NCBI RefSeq assembly: GCF_017497975.1
Contig: NZ_JAGDEL010000012.1
Coordinates: forward strand, 103,870-167,869
Direction of reading: 5' to 3'
Length of the DNA stretch: 64,000 bases
Source: Metabacillus bambusae
GTDB taxonomy: Bacteria; Bacillota; Bacilli; Bacillales; Bacillaceae
A program made the position numbers and the translations under genes. Numbering within the stretch: the stretch's first letter is position 1; each line of letters begins with the position of its first letter. Shown one piece after another: positions 18,451 to 27,644 of the stretch. The notes below the pieces were generated by a model. It was not told the origin of the DNA, searched no databases, and saw only the letters and a list, made by a program, of their open reading frames with translations.

Positions 18451-19565
18451 TATTTTAAATTTTCACTATTTAATGCTTCTAACTCAGGTAAAACAAAGCG
18501 ACCATCTTTACGAATGAGCACATCATCGAAATAAATCTCACCACCACCATATTCAGGGCGTTGAATCATAACCATATCCCAATGGATGTTGGATTTGTTT
18601 CCATTGTAGGCGTCATCATAGGCCTGACCTGGTGTAAAGTGAAAGCTACCATCGATTTTTTCATCGAAGAGGATGTCTTGCATTGGGTGTAAGATATAAG
18701 GATTCACCCCAATTGCAAATTCACCAACAAACCGTGCACCTTCATCAGTATCAAATATTTTGTTAATTCTTTCAGTATCATTTGCAGTGGCCTCGATAAT
18801 TTTTCCAGATTTAAATGTTAATTGGACATTTTCAAATGTAAAACCGTTATATGGCGAAGATGTATTATATGTAATTTGACCATTTACAGAATCACGAACA
18901 GGTGCTGTATAAACCTCACCATCAGGAATATTCATTTGACCAGAGCATTTGATGGCTGGAATGTCTTTGATCGAGAAGGTTAAATCTGTTCCCTCGCCTG
19001 TTAAACGAACCTTATCAGTTTTATTCATTAACTCAACTAATGGATCCATTGCTTTGTCCATCTTGCTATAATCCAGATTACATACATCAAAATAGAAATC
19101 CTCAAACTGTTCCGTACTCATTTTCGCGAGCTGAGCCATTGATGAAGTCGGATATCGTAACACAACCCATCTTGTTTTAGGTACACGAATTTCACGATGA
19201 ACTTTTTGACCAACAGTTTGACCTTGAAGCTTCATTTTTTCATCAGGTACATCTGCAAGCTCATTAATATTATTACCAGATCGTAATCCTATGTAGGCAT
19301 CCATTTTTTTCATCACTTCTGCTTCAAAATCAGCGATCATATGATATTGTTCTTCACTGCCACCCATCATTAAAGCACGATCGACTTGATGATCCTTTAG
19401 TGAAACAAAGGGATAACCTCCTGCTTCATAAGCTTCTTTTACAAGAGCAATGACAAGCTCTTTTTGTAGGCCGAAATTTTCTATTAATACCTTTTCACCT
19501 TTTTGTAACCGTATCGAGTAGTTTATAAGGTTTTTCGCTAAAGTTTGAATTCTTGGATCCTTCAA
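18450..19565 (-). CDS. M29-family aminopeptidase (AmpS-like)
   Basis: 371-aa cytoplasmic metallopeptidase of family M29 (thermophilic aminopeptidase). Conserved features include GEGTDLTFSIKD, the CSGQMNIPDGEVYTAP block with the metal-binding glutamate, and the C-terminal NKSNIHWDMVMI metal-ligand region. Shorter than B. subtilis AmpS (about 410 aa) but normal for the related group of about 370 aa. Start is TTG 19565 with GGGAGGA about 9 nt upstream. Confidence 0.88.
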   Translation of the reverse strand: MKDPRIQTLAKNLINYSIRLQKGEKVLIENFGLQKELVIALVKEAYEAGGYPFVSLKDHQVDRALMMGGSEEQYHMIADFEAEVMKKMDAYIGLRSGNNINELADVPDEKMKLQGQTVGQKVHREIRVPKTRWVVLRYPTSSMAQLAKMSTEQFEDFYFDVCNLDYSKMDKAMDPLVELMNKTDKVRLTGEGTDLTFSIKDIPAIKCSGQMNIPDGEVYTAPVRDSVNGQITYNTSSPYNGFTFENVQLTFKSGKIIEATANDTERINKIFDTDEGARFVGEFAIGVNPYILHPMQDILFDEKIDGSFHFTPGQAYDDAYNGNKSNIHWDMVMIQRPEYGGGEIYFDDVLIRKDGRFVLPELEALNSENLK

Positions 19566-19738
19566 AATAAATCCTCCCTATTAAATGATGTTGTCATATC
19601 ATACCTTATTGTACCCGAACATAAAAAAGAATCGTCATAATATGTATTCATCAAAAATAAACAAAATTTGATATCAGCAAAAACTGACAAAGGGATTGTC
19701 TAATTGAATAGAGAATTTAGTAATTATGTAAATTTTAT

Positions 19739-19763
19739 GTTTATAATAGATTATGATGGGTAA
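19739..19763 (+). promoter_or_regulatory. candidate sigma-B promoter for ytxGHJ
   Basis: GTTTAT (19739-19744), 13 nt, GGGTAA (19758-19763). This is close to the sigma-B consensus GTTTAA-N12/14-GGGTAT and lies 30 nt before ytxG. In B. subtilis the ytxGHJ operon belongs to the general stress regulon, which supports the call. Confidence 0.7.
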
Positions 19764-19794
19764 TTGAACAGTAAAGACATAGGAGGTGTAAGAC

Positions 19795-20223
19795 ATGATT
19801 ATTATTTTATATTTAAGTGTCGCGCTTATAGCGATAGCATTTACCATTTTAGTTGTGTACGTGTCGAAAACTCTAAAGGCTTTGCAAGGAACATTAACAA
19901 ATGTTGCAAGCACCTTGTCTGGTCTAGAGAAGCAAATGGAAGGAATTACGACAGAAACAACATTTTTACTACATAAAACGAATGCACTTGCAGAAGATAT
20001 TCAACATAAGTCAGAAAAGCTAAATACTGTTGTGGAGTCAGTAAAGGATGTTGGCACAACAATTCAACAGTTAAATCAATCTGTAAAAAAAATTACAACT
20101 TCTGTTTCAACGAACCTTGAACAAAATCAAGATAAAGTGAACCAAGTTGTTCAATGGAGTAATGCTGCCATGGAAATATGGGCAAAATGGAAGCAGAAGA
20201 GTGAAAAAAAGACAACCATTTAA
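19795..20223 (+). CDS. ytxG: YtxG, DUF948 general stress protein
   Basis: 142 aa. One N-terminal membrane helix ([22 protein letters not shown]) is followed by a long coiled coil with heptad-like spacing ([19 protein letters not shown] ... [12 protein letters not shown]), as in DUF948 proteins. First gene of a three-gene stress operon; RBS GGAGGTG is 8 nt before the start. Exact role unknown; likely a membrane-tethered structural or signalling protein. Confidence 0.9.
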   Translation: MIIILYLSVALIAIAFTILVVYVSKTLKALQGTLTNVASTLSGLEKQMEGITTETTFLLHKTNALAEDIQHKSEKLNTVVESVKDVGTTIQQLNQSVKKITTSVSTNLEQNQDKVNQVVQWSNAAMEIWAKWKQKSEKKTTI

Positions 20224-20265
20224 TAAAGTATTTAGATTTACACTTTTGAGGAGGTAGAAATCATC

Positions 20266-20760
20266 ATGGGTAAAAATAATAATAAGGATTTTATTGTTGG
20301 TTCAATTATTGGAGGGCTAGTAGGTGCGGCTGCAGCTTTATTTTTAGCACCTAAATCAGGAAAAGAAATTCGTGAAAATCTTGGACAACAAGCGAATGTA
20401 ATGAAGGATCGAACAGGAAAGTTTACGAATGGTGCTCTAGAAAAGGGTTCAGGCATAGCAAGTGTAGCGAAAGAGAAAACAGTATCACTTTCGCAGGTTC
20501 TTACTGAGCAATCGTCACAAATCATGAATAAGGTTCGTGATATAAAAAGTACTACTAATGGACAAGGTGATTTCGTTGAAAAGGAAGTAGCAGATGCATT
20601 GGAACAAATTTCTGATGAAGCATCGACTTCTAATAATGATGAAAAAACTGAAGATCAGGCTATTTCAGAATCAATTACAGAAGCAGTTGAAGCATTAGAG
20701 GAAGATAACAAAAAGGAACAACCAAAAGCTGATTTAAAAGATGAAGTAAAATCAAATTAA
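20266..20760 (+). CDS. ytxH: YtxH, general stress protein with glycine-zipper membrane segment
   Basis: 164 aa. KDFIVGSIIGGLVGAAAALFLAP followed by KSGKEIR is the YtxH family signature: a glycine-zipper transmembrane helix and the PKSGKE motif. The rest is polar, becoming acidic at the C-terminus (EDNKKEQPKADLKDE). It lies between ytxG and ytxJ in the stress operon, RBS GAGGAGG. Confidence 0.92.
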   Translation: MGKNNNKDFIVGSIIGGLVGAAAALFLAPKSGKEIRENLGQQANVMKDRTGKFTNGALEKGSGIASVAKEKTVSLSQVLTEQSSQIMNKVRDIKSTTNGQGDFVEKEVADALEQISDEASTSNNDEKTEDQAISESITEAVEALEEDNKKEQPKADLKDEVKSN

Positions 20761-20803
20761 TTAATAGCAGGACAGTTTAGTGGCTGTGGGAAAGGTGAAA
20801 AAA

Positions 20804-21133
20804 GTGAGCAAACAATTAATTGATACTGTAGAACAATTTGAGGAATTATTTAATAAGCATGAAGAATTTCTATTTGTAAAAAATAGCCTGACATGTCCCA
20901 TTAGTCAAGCAGCATTTGAAGAATATCAGGAGTTTGTAGAAAAGCATCAAGACTATCCAAGTTACCATTTACATGTTCAGGATTCAAGATCATTATCAAA
21001 TTATATTGCTGAAACATTTGCAATTAAACATGAATCACCACAAGCGCTTTTGTTTAAAGGAAAAGATGTCGTATGGAATGCATCACATTGGAAAATCACA
21101 TATGATGCATTAAAAAAAGAAGTATTAGGTTAA
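20804..21133 (+). CDS. ytxJ: YtxJ, bacilliredoxin-like thioredoxin-fold protein
   Basis: About 109 aa, thioredoxin-like fold. A single active-site cysteine occurs in LTCPISQAA (TCPIS replaces CxxC), as in YtxJ, a monothiol bacilliredoxin that removes bacillithiol from proteins. GTG 20804 is preferred: AAAGGTG lies 6 nt upstream and it gives the usual N-terminus (MSKQLIDTVEQF); GTG 20780 is also in frame. Last gene of the ytxGHJ operon. Confidence 0.88.
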   Translation: MSKQLIDTVEQFEELFNKHEEFLFVKNSLTCPISQAAFEEYQEFVEKHQDYPSYHLHVQDSRSLSNYIAETFAIKHESPQALLFKGKDVVWNASHWKITYDALKKEVLG

Positions 21134-21136
21134 AGA

Positions 21137-21183
21137 AAAGGTGATTGACCTCTGATAATCGTGAGGTTAATCACCTTTTTAAA
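21137..21183 (+). terminator. terminator of ytxGHJ
   Basis: AAAAGGTGATTGACCTC pairs with GAGGTTAATCACCTTTT, imperfect only at the centre, followed by a T-run. Confidence 0.88.
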
Positions 21184-21264
21184 ATTGGGAGGACAACTTA
21201 TGATCTAACCGAATATTTTTTTAGTGTAGCCGTCTTTACATCGTTATGTATGTTTTAATACTTA

Positions 21265-21360
21265 GGCTTTTTTAAACTTGGTTGGTGATTTTTGCTGCAT
21301 GCGTTCGATTTCCGCTCCAATCAACAAAGTGCCAAAATCAACAGTGAGCTTAATAGGGAC
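21265..21360. repeat. intergenic repeat family A, internally deleted copy 5
   Basis: Keeps the left end (GGCTTTTTTAAACTTGGTTGG ... TTTGCTGCATGCGTTCGATT) and the right end (TCCAATCAACAAAGTGCCAA...) of copy 1 but lacks the GC-rich core, about 90 nt shorter. The rest of 21184-21639 holds only the AT-rich aroA upstream region, with two related blocks TTATTAATGTAGACTTCAG (about 21517) and TTATTAATACTAACTTCAG (about 21559) that could be an operator pair. Confidence 0.6.
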
Positions 21361-21639
21361 AAAATATTAAAAAATCGATTATATTATGCTTTATCGCTTA
21401 AAAGCGTTTAAATGTTAAAGTTTTTGATGACAATCCCTATTTTATCGTTTATAATTACAACTAATTAGAGAAAATGTTCCACACATTTTTTGATTGATAA
21501 GAAAACATTAAGTTTTATTAATGTAGACTTCAGATTTTCTAAGTTAGTCATTATATTTATTAATACTAACTTCAGCTTCATTCAATCTATTGTGGTTTCA
21601 GTGATTTTTGACTATTTTTTTTAAGAAGGGATGAGAGAG

Positions 21640-22716
21640 ATGAGTAATGCCGAATTAGAAGCATTAAGAGAGAGAGCAGATGAGATTAACTTACAAATTT
21701 TGAAGCTGATTAATGAGCGAGGAAGAGTTGTACAGGAAATTGGAAAAGCGAAGGAAGCACAAGGTGTAAATCGTTATGATCCTGTACGTGAGCGCAAAAT
21801 GTTAAACAGCATTAAAGAATATAATGATGGTCCTTTTTTAGATTCAACTTTGCAGCATATTTTCAAAGAAATCTTTAAAGCAGGTCTTGAATTGCAAGAA
21901 GACGACCACAGCAAGGCATTACTTGTATCTCGTAAGAAAAAGCCAGAAGATACAATTGTTGAAGTTAATGGCGTAAGAATCGGTGATGGAAGCCAATCGT
22001 TTATCATTGGACCATGTGCGGTTGAAAGCTATGAGCAAACTGCTGCTGTTGCTGAGCAGGCTGTGAAACAGGGAGTTAAAATTCTTCGTGGTGGAGCTTT
22101 TAAACCTCGTACAAGTCCATATGATTTCCAAGGTCTTGGTCTTGAAGGTCTGAAAATTTTGAGAAAAGTTGGAGATGAATATGGTTTAGCTATCATTAGT
22201 GAAATCGTAAATCCAGCTGATATCGAAACAGCATTAGACTATGTTGACATCATTCAAATTGGTGCACGTAACATGCAAAACTTTGAATTATTAAAGGCTG
22301 CAGGAGCAGTTCGTAAGCCAGTTCTTTTAAAACGTGGCTTAGCAGCAACAATTGATGAGTTTATAAATGCTGCAGAATACATTATTTCACAAGGTAATGA
22401 CCAAATTATTCTTTGTGAGCGCGGTATTCGTACGTATGAGCGTGCGACTAGAAATACATTAGATATTTCTGCTGTTCCAATTTTAAAACAAGAAACACAC
22501 TTACCTGTATTTGTTGATGTAACACATTCAACAGGTAGAAGAGACTTATTAGTTCCAACAGCTAAAGCAGCTTTAGCAATTGGTGCTGATGGTGTAATGG
22601 CTGAGGTACATCCAGATCCAGCTGTTGCTTTATCTGATTCAGCTCAACAAATGGACTTCGATCAATTTGATCAGTTTATCAAAGAATTAAAACCTTTAGT
22701 TAAAGTGAACGCTTAA
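21640..22716 (+). CDS. aroA: bifunctional chorismate mutase / DAHP synthase
   Basis: 358 aa. Residues 1-90 form an AroQ-type chorismate mutase ([26 protein letters not shown]). Residues from about 100 form a type I-beta DAHP synthase ([49 protein letters not shown]). It catalyses the first step of the shikimate pathway; in Bacillus the mutase domain acts as a sensor for prephenate/chorismate feedback. ATG 21640 is set by AAGAAGGG about 9 nt upstream; the in-frame ATG 21631 abuts the RBS. Confidence 0.97.
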   Translation: MSNAELEALRERADEINLQILKLINERGRVVQEIGKAKEAQGVNRYDPVRERKMLNSIKEYNDGPFLDSTLQHIFKEIFKAGLELQEDDHSKALLVSRKKKPEDTIVEVNGVRIGDGSQSFIIGPCAVESYEQTAAVAEQAVKQGVKILRGGAFKPRTSPYDFQGLGLEGLKILRKVGDEYGLAIISEIVNPADIETALDYVDIIQIGARNMQNFELLKAAGAVRKPVLLKRGLAATIDEFINAAEYIISQGNDQIILCERGIRTYERATRNTLDISAVPILKQETHLPVFVDVTHSTGRRDLLVPTAKAALAIGADGVMAEVHPDPAVALSDSAQQMDFDQFDQFIKELKPLVKVNA

Positions 22717-22741
22717 TAGCAATTATTATTAAATAAGTAGA

Positions 22742-22845
22742 GGTTGGCTCACCATTATCTCCTAATGAATGTTTAGAAGTTTTTTCTTAAAACGTCTAAA
22801 TAAGATGTCGGAGAATCTTGGTAAATGAGTCAGCCTTTTTATTTG
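22742..22845 (+). terminator. long hairpin terminator after aroA
   Basis: A roughly 100-nt imperfect stem: GGTTGGCTCA with TGAGTCAGCC, then ACCATTATCTCC with GGAGAATCTTGGT, then TGTTTAGA with TCTAAAT, closed by a loop of T, and followed by a T-run. It is unusually long for a plain terminator but no family is recognised. Confidence 0.65.
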
Positions 22846-23284
22846 TTTCTTTTTTTATTAATAAATGTTATATTTTAAGGTAAAAATGATAGTATAGCTT
22901 TTTTAAGTTATGGTTTTATTCATAAATGTTCCTTATAAAAAGGTTATTTTCGCTTATTTCCTTAGTCGAAATTTCTTGAATAATTGCCGAATGCAGTACG
23001 GTAGAAATACAAAAGTTGACTTTTATAGGTATAATGATTCAAATTATTAGAAAAGTTAGTTATAAAAAGAACATGTGAAAAAACGAACAATATGTGACAA
23101 ACGTCTAAAAAACCTTTGAAATAGATTGCAGTCGATTTCAGAGTATCGTATGATTGTTAACATAGAACGTGCTTAAATATGGCTATTTGACAAGAAAAAA
23201 CAATTTTCTACATACGGACATAGCGAAATTTAAAGTAGGAATTTTAAATATACGTTTTTGATAGTATTTGAAGGAGTGTTCAAG
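22846..23284 (+). promoter_or_regulatory. ccpA upstream region
   Basis: 440 nt without a gene. A TTGACA (23187-23192) with a weak ACATAC 17 nt downstream is the best promoter candidate for ccpA. No cre-like site, T-box or riboswitch was recognised. Confidence 0.35.
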
Positions 23285-24289
23285 ATGACAAGTGTAACAA
23301 TATATGATGTTGCTCGTGAGGCAAATGTATCAATGGCAACCGTATCTCGAGTAGTAAATGGTAATCCGAATGTAAAACCTACAACAAGAAAAAAAGTTTT
23401 AGATGCAATTGAACGATTAGGTTATCGCCCTAATGCAGTAGCAAGAGGACTTGCTAGTAAAAAAACAACAACAGTTGGTGTAATTATCCCTGATATTTCA
23501 AGTATCTTTTATTCTGAGCTTGCACGTGGAATCGAAGATATCGCTACAATGTATAAATACAACATCATTTTAAGTAACTCTGATCAAAATAAGGACAAAG
23601 AATTGCATCTCCTAAATACAATGTTAGGAAAGCAAGTGGACGGAATTGTTTTCATGAGTGGAAATGTAACAGAAGAGCTTGTAGAGCAATTTAAGCGTTC
23701 CCCAGTTCCAATTGTATTAGCAGCATCTGTTGATTTATCAGAATCAACACCTTCTGTAAATATCAATTATGAACAAGCTACTTACGATGTTATCTCAATG
23801 CTGATTGAAAAAGGTCACAAAAGAATCGCATATATTGAGGGGCCAACTGAAGAGCCAATAAATCGCTTGAAAAAATCTGTAGGTTATAGACGTGCAATAG
23901 AGGATGCTGGTATTCCTTTTGAAGAAGAGCTAGTTATAGAGGGCGATTATACGTACGATTCAGGAGTAGAAGCTTTTGAGAAAATCGATGAACTCTCTGA
24001 AAAACCAACAGCGATTTTTGTAGGAACGGACGAAATGGCATTAGGTGTTATCCATGGTGCACAAGACCGTAATTATTCAATACCAACTGACTTTGAAATC
24101 GTTGGATTTGATAATACAAGACTTGCGACAATGGTACGTCCGCAGCTAACAACAGTTGTACAACCAACATATGATATTGGTGCTGTTGCAATGCGCTTAT
24201 TAACAAAATTGATGAATAAAGAAGAAGTTGATAATCAAATTGTTGAACTCCCACATCGAATAGAGTTCAGACAATCCACAAAGCAATAA
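23285..24289 (+). CDS. ccpA: catabolite control protein A
   Basis: 334-aa LacI/GalR-family master regulator of carbon catabolite repression, active with HPr-Ser46-P. N-terminal helix-turn-helix with hinge ([23 protein letters not shown], then [10 protein letters not shown]), effector domain from about 60 ([25 protein letters not shown]), and a C-terminal dimer region to 334. ATG 23285 follows AAGGAGTG by 7 nt. It lies in the usual place downstream of aroA and upstream of the acu genes, and a cre-like site sits in the acuA-acsA gap of this window. Confidence 0.97.
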   Translation: MTSVTIYDVAREANVSMATVSRVVNGNPNVKPTTRKKVLDAIERLGYRPNAVARGLASKKTTTVGVIIPDISSIFYSELARGIEDIATMYKYNIILSNSDQNKDKELHLLNTMLGKQVDGIVFMSGNVTEELVEQFKRSPVPIVLAASVDLSESTPSVNINYEQATYDVISMLIEKGHKRIAYIEGPTEEPINRLKKSVGYRRAIEDAGIPFEEELVIEGDYTYDSGVEAFEKIDELSEKPTAIFVGTDEMALGVIHGAQDRNYSIPTDFEIVGFDNTRLATMVRPQLTTVVQPTYDIGAVAMRLLTKLMNKEEVDNQIVELPHRIEFRQSTKQ

Positions 24290-24301
24290 TTTACAATTGT
24301 A

Positions 24302-24338
24302 AAAACAAGCTAACCAGTTAGGTTTAGCTTGTTTTTTC
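24302..24338 (+). terminator. terminator of ccpA
   Basis: AAAAACAAGCTAA pairs with TTTAGCTTGTTTTTT around CCAGTTAGG. Repeat family B copy 2 starts immediately after it. Confidence 0.85.
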
Positions 24339-24508
24339 TCGTCTAAATATAAAAATACTGTAATGTGGAAAAGCATTTTTACACCCAGCTCCAGCGCCTA
24401 GACCCTCTAGGGTCTAGCTAATTTAGAATTGAAGGCAAAGAACGCCTTCTATTCTAAATTAGCTTATTTGCCCGAGGCTGATCAAGGCGCTTGCGCTTTT
24501 GTTCTTTT
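24339..24508. repeat. intergenic repeat family B, copy 2
   Basis: Partner of 5968-6142. It shares CAGCTCCAGCGCCTAG (24386), the CCCGAGGCTGATCAAGGCGC block and the TTGCGCTTTTGTTC end. The central hairpin 24416-24464 is longer and its upper stem is GAAGGC/GCCTTC against GAAGGT/ACCTTC in copy 1. The lower stem TTTAGAAT/ATTCTAAA also differs on both sides. These paired changes keep the helix. Confidence 0.78.
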
Positions 24509-24582
24509 ATTAACTATTCTTCTAACGATAAATGTTATTATTTAGTTAAGAGTTGAATATGAGATAGAAAAGGTGATACGTA

Positions 24583-26415
24583 ATGCCTGATTGGTCTTAC
24601 CATCCAATATTTAAGGGGACTTTGCTAAAACTGCCAGGACATTTCAGTCGGGAACTGATCCATAAAAGTATGAGTAGTATTGCTTCGATTCCTGGAGGAA
24701 GAAAGTTCATACACTTTTTAGGACATATGGAAACCTCTCCTGAAATTAGAGTCAATACAAGTGAATTGACATTTTCTTCTCCAATAGGGTTAAGTGGGAA
24801 AGTTGATCCGTATTTAACAGGGACGAAAGCGTTTGCGAATTTAGGATTTAGTTTCATAGAGATTGGACCAGTAACCATGGAGCATAATCAGTCAATGAGG
24901 AATCCATTGTATGATAGTGAAAAGGACCAGGTTATTTTTCCATCAGAAGAAGTAACAGTAGGATTGGCGCAAACACTCAGAAAGGTAAAAAAATACTCAC
25001 ATTTACCATTACATAAAATAATTCGAATAAAGGGAACCGAGAATGAACTTGTTGAATTGGCAACATCTTTAAAACCTTTTGGAGATATTTTTGTTCTAGA
25101 ATATCAGACAAGCATAAGCTCTGAGCTTGTATCATTAATAAAAAAACAATTATATGATAAACCTGTTTTCTTTGCTATAACAACTAACCAAATATCTAAT
25201 TCATTTTCTGCATTTGTTGAAATGTTTAATAAAAATGAATTCGATGGGCTACTATTAGATGGAGATAGAGCTAAAGAATCTTTTGAAGATCTTTCATCCG
25301 CGCTAAAAAAGGTAAGGACGGAAATCAGTGAAAGGATACCGATTATTACATCTGGCGGTATTAGAGAACCGAAGGATGCACTATCACTTTTAGAAAATGG
25401 TGCAACTCTACTTTTATTATCCTCAGGTTATGTTACTTCAGGACCAGGCTTACCAAAACGAATTAATGAATTATTGTATTTTCAAGAAAGAGATAGTGAG
25501 GTAACCATTTCATCAGGATGGATTTTTTATTGGTTATTTGGGTTATGTATATTAATAGGAGGGATATTAGCTTTGCTTTTTAGTATGACAAGAGTTATTT
25601 TGCCATATGATGAAGCGTTTCTAAGTCTCACAAGAGCAGAATTGCTAGATTTTAATAAGAATGTTTTATTCTTTATGGCCCATGACCGAATGACTCTTTC
25701 AGGTACAATGATATCCGGTGGAATTTTATATATGCAATTAGCTAAACACGGTATAAAATACGGGGTTCATTGGTGCAGAAAGGCTGTAAATATTGCTGGG
25801 ATTTTGGGTTTTTTAGGCATATTAATGTTTATTGGTTATGGTTATTTTGATTGGCTTCACGGACTTTTTTGGCTTGTACTACTACAGCTTTTCATAGCTG
25901 GCTATTTAAAGACGAAGAATGTAGTTGATACGCCAATGTCTTACAATGATTCAAATCACATAGCATGGAAGCTTAGTTTATATGGGCAATTAGCATTTAT
26001 TATTTTAGGGTTTTCATTTGTAATTGGAGGTATTATTATATCCTATATAGGAACTACGACTGTATTTGTAAAAACAGATATAGGGTATTTGTGTATGCCG
26101 CCTGAAATGATCGAACAATTCAATAATAAATTAATATCTGTTATTGCCCATGATCGTGCTGGATTTGGAAGTGCCCTTTTAAGTGTAGGGCTTCTCGTTT
26201 TAATGATATCATTGTGGGGATTTCGTGAAGGCGAAAAATGGGTGTGGTGGAGTATGCTTGTTGGAGGTTTACCAGCATTTTTAGCTGGAATTATCACACA
26301 TTTTGTTATTGGATATACAACCTTTATTCATTTATTGCCTGCATATATAACATGTGTATTATATGTAATGGGGTTACTCCTTTCGTTTCCATTTTTAATG
26401 AGAAGAAATTGTTAA
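24583..26415 (+). CDS. dihydroorotate-dehydrogenase-like domain fused to a duplicated polytopic membrane domain
   Basis: 610 aa. Residues 1-305 resemble a class 2 DHODH TIM barrel: SPIGLSGKVDP, FIEIGPVTMEHNQ, and the FMN-phosphate loop IITSGGIREPKDALSLLENGATLLLLSSG. The usual catalytic N/S motifs of PyrD are not evident (LEYQTSIS where NxSxPN is expected), so it may not oxidise dihydroorotate. Residues 310-610 hold about eight membrane helices in two copies of a four-helix module, each with the motif AHDR (FFMAHDRMTLSG and VIAHDRAGFGS). RBS AAAGGTGAT. It sits where B. subtilis has motPS. Confidence 0.75.
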   Translation: MPDWSYHPIFKGTLLKLPGHFSRELIHKSMSSIASIPGGRKFIHFLGHMETSPEIRVNTSELTFSSPIGLSGKVDPYLTGTKAFANLGFSFIEIGPVTMEHNQSMRNPLYDSEKDQVIFPSEEVTVGLAQTLRKVKKYSHLPLHKIIRIKGTENELVELATSLKPFGDIFVLEYQTSISSELVSLIKKQLYDKPVFFAITTNQISNSFSAFVEMFNKNEFDGLLLDGDRAKESFEDLSSALKKVRTEISERIPIITSGGIREPKDALSLLENGATLLLLSSGYVTSGPGLPKRINELLYFQERDSEVTISSGWIFYWLFGLCILIGGILALLFSMTRVILPYDEAFLSLTRAELLDFNKNVLFFMAHDRMTLSGTMISGGILYMQLAKHGIKYGVHWCRKAVNIAGILGFLGILMFIGYGYFDWLHGLFWLVLLQLFIAGYLKTKNVVDTPMSYNDSNHIAWKLSLYGQLAFIILGFSFVIGGIIISYIGTTTVFVKTDIGYLCMPPEMIEQFNNKLISVIAHDRAGFGSALLSVGLLVLMISLWGFREGEKWVWWSMLVGGLPAFLAGIITHFVIGYTTFIHLLPAYITCVLYVMGLLLSFPFLMRRNC

Positions 26416-26423
26416 CAGATCTC

Positions 26424-26464
26424 TTAAAATAGCAATCTATTTTATAAATAGGTTGCTATTTTAA
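26424..26464. terminator. bidirectional terminator between the DHODH fusion gene and acuC
   Basis: TTAAAATAGCAA (26424-26435) and TTGCTATTTTAA (26453-26464) form a perfect 12-bp stem. Confidence 0.85.
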
Positions 26465-26486
26465 GATTATTAGCACATTTGTTTTT

Positions 26487-27644
26487 CTAATGATTTTGTC
26501 GAATTAGATGAAGTGCTTTTGAGACAGTTAAAGCATTTTTTTCTTCTATTTCTGGCTTTCTAGGGATTGGTTTATATAAGTCATTAGAGTCATACCAAAG
26601 TTCAGGAAGCTTAACAGGTGCTTGCTTTTCCCACTTTTCAATCCACGACTTTGGAAGCGTGCTCGGCACTTTTATGTTATTCATTTCAAGCCAAATTAAG
26701 CTCCATGCTCTTGGAACAACTCTCCAAATATCGTAGCCACCGCCACCAACAGCAATCCAACGTCCATTACAATATTTATGAGCAATTTCATGAGCTAGTC
26801 TTGGAATTTCATGATAAATAGCCATTGAAGCGGATAAATGTGTTAATGGATCATAATAATGAGCATCTGTACCATTTTGTGTTAAGATCACATCAGGCTT
26901 GAAAAATGCTGCAACCTCCTCAATGGATGTTCGGTAAGCATGTAGCCATGAATCGTCTTCTGTAAAAGCATCTAATGGGATATTAAAGGAAAAGCCATAT
27001 CCCTTACCAGATCCGCGTTCCGTTACATTTCCAGTGCCAGGAAATAAATATCGTCCTGTTTCATGGATGGAAAGTGTGCATACATTTGGATCATCATAAA
27101 ATGTCCATTGAACTCCATCACCATGATGGGCATCTGTATCAATATATAGTACTCTTGCTCCATATTTTTCTTGCAAGTATTTAATTGCAACAGAGCTATC
27201 ATTGTAAATGCAAAAACCTGATGCTTTTCCGCGAAAGCCGTGATGTAAGCCACCTCCAAAGTTAGCTGCATGCATTGCTTTTCCTTCCATCACATAATCG
27301 ACAGCTGTTAATGTACCTCCAACTAAGAGAGCACTTGCCTCATGCATGTCTGAAAAGATTGGTGTATCCTCTGTCCCAATACCATAGTTGAGTACTTCTT
27401 CACTATCAAATTGTCCATGTCCGGCTAATTTAACGGCATTAATATATTTTTTATCATGGACTAGGGCTAATTCATCCTCTGTAGCTAATCTAGGTGTAAC
27501 TATATTCCCGTCATTAATCGCTTTCATTTCTTTCAATAAATCGTAAGTAAGTTCAACTCGTAACTGATTAAAGGGATGATCATTATGAAATTTATAAGAC
27601 TGAAATAATGGTGAATAAATAAAAACAGTGTCCTTTATCGTCAT
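26487..27644 (-). CDS. acuC: acetoin utilization protein AcuC (class I HDAC-like deacetylase)
   Basis: 385 aa of the histone deacetylase superfamily. Active-site elements: GGGLHHG, DTDAHHGDGVQWTFYDD with zinc-binding D/H, and GTDAHYYDPL. AcuC removes the acetyl group that AcuA puts on acetyl-CoA synthetase AcsA. Its ATG overlaps the acuB stop (ATGA), so it is third in an acuABC operon. Confidence 0.95.
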   Translation of the reverse strand: MTIKDTVFIYSPLFQSYKFHNDHPFNQLRVELTYDLLKEMKAINDGNIVTPRLATEDELALVHDKKYINAVKLAGHGQFDSEEVLNYGIGTEDTPIFSDMHEASALLVGGTLTAVDYVMEGKAMHAANFGGGLHHGFRGKASGFCIYNDSSVAIKYLQEKYGARVLYIDTDAHHGDGVQWTFYDDPNVCTLSIHETGRYLFPGTGNVTERGSGKGYGFSFNIPLDAFTEDDSWLHAYRTSIEEVAAFFKPDVILTQNGTDAHYYDPLTHLSASMAIYHEIPRLAHEIAHKYCNGRWIAVGGGGYDIWRVVPRAWSLIWLEMNNIKVPSTLPKSWIEKWEKQAPVKLPELWYDSNDLYKPIPRKPEIEEKNALTVSKALHLIRQNH

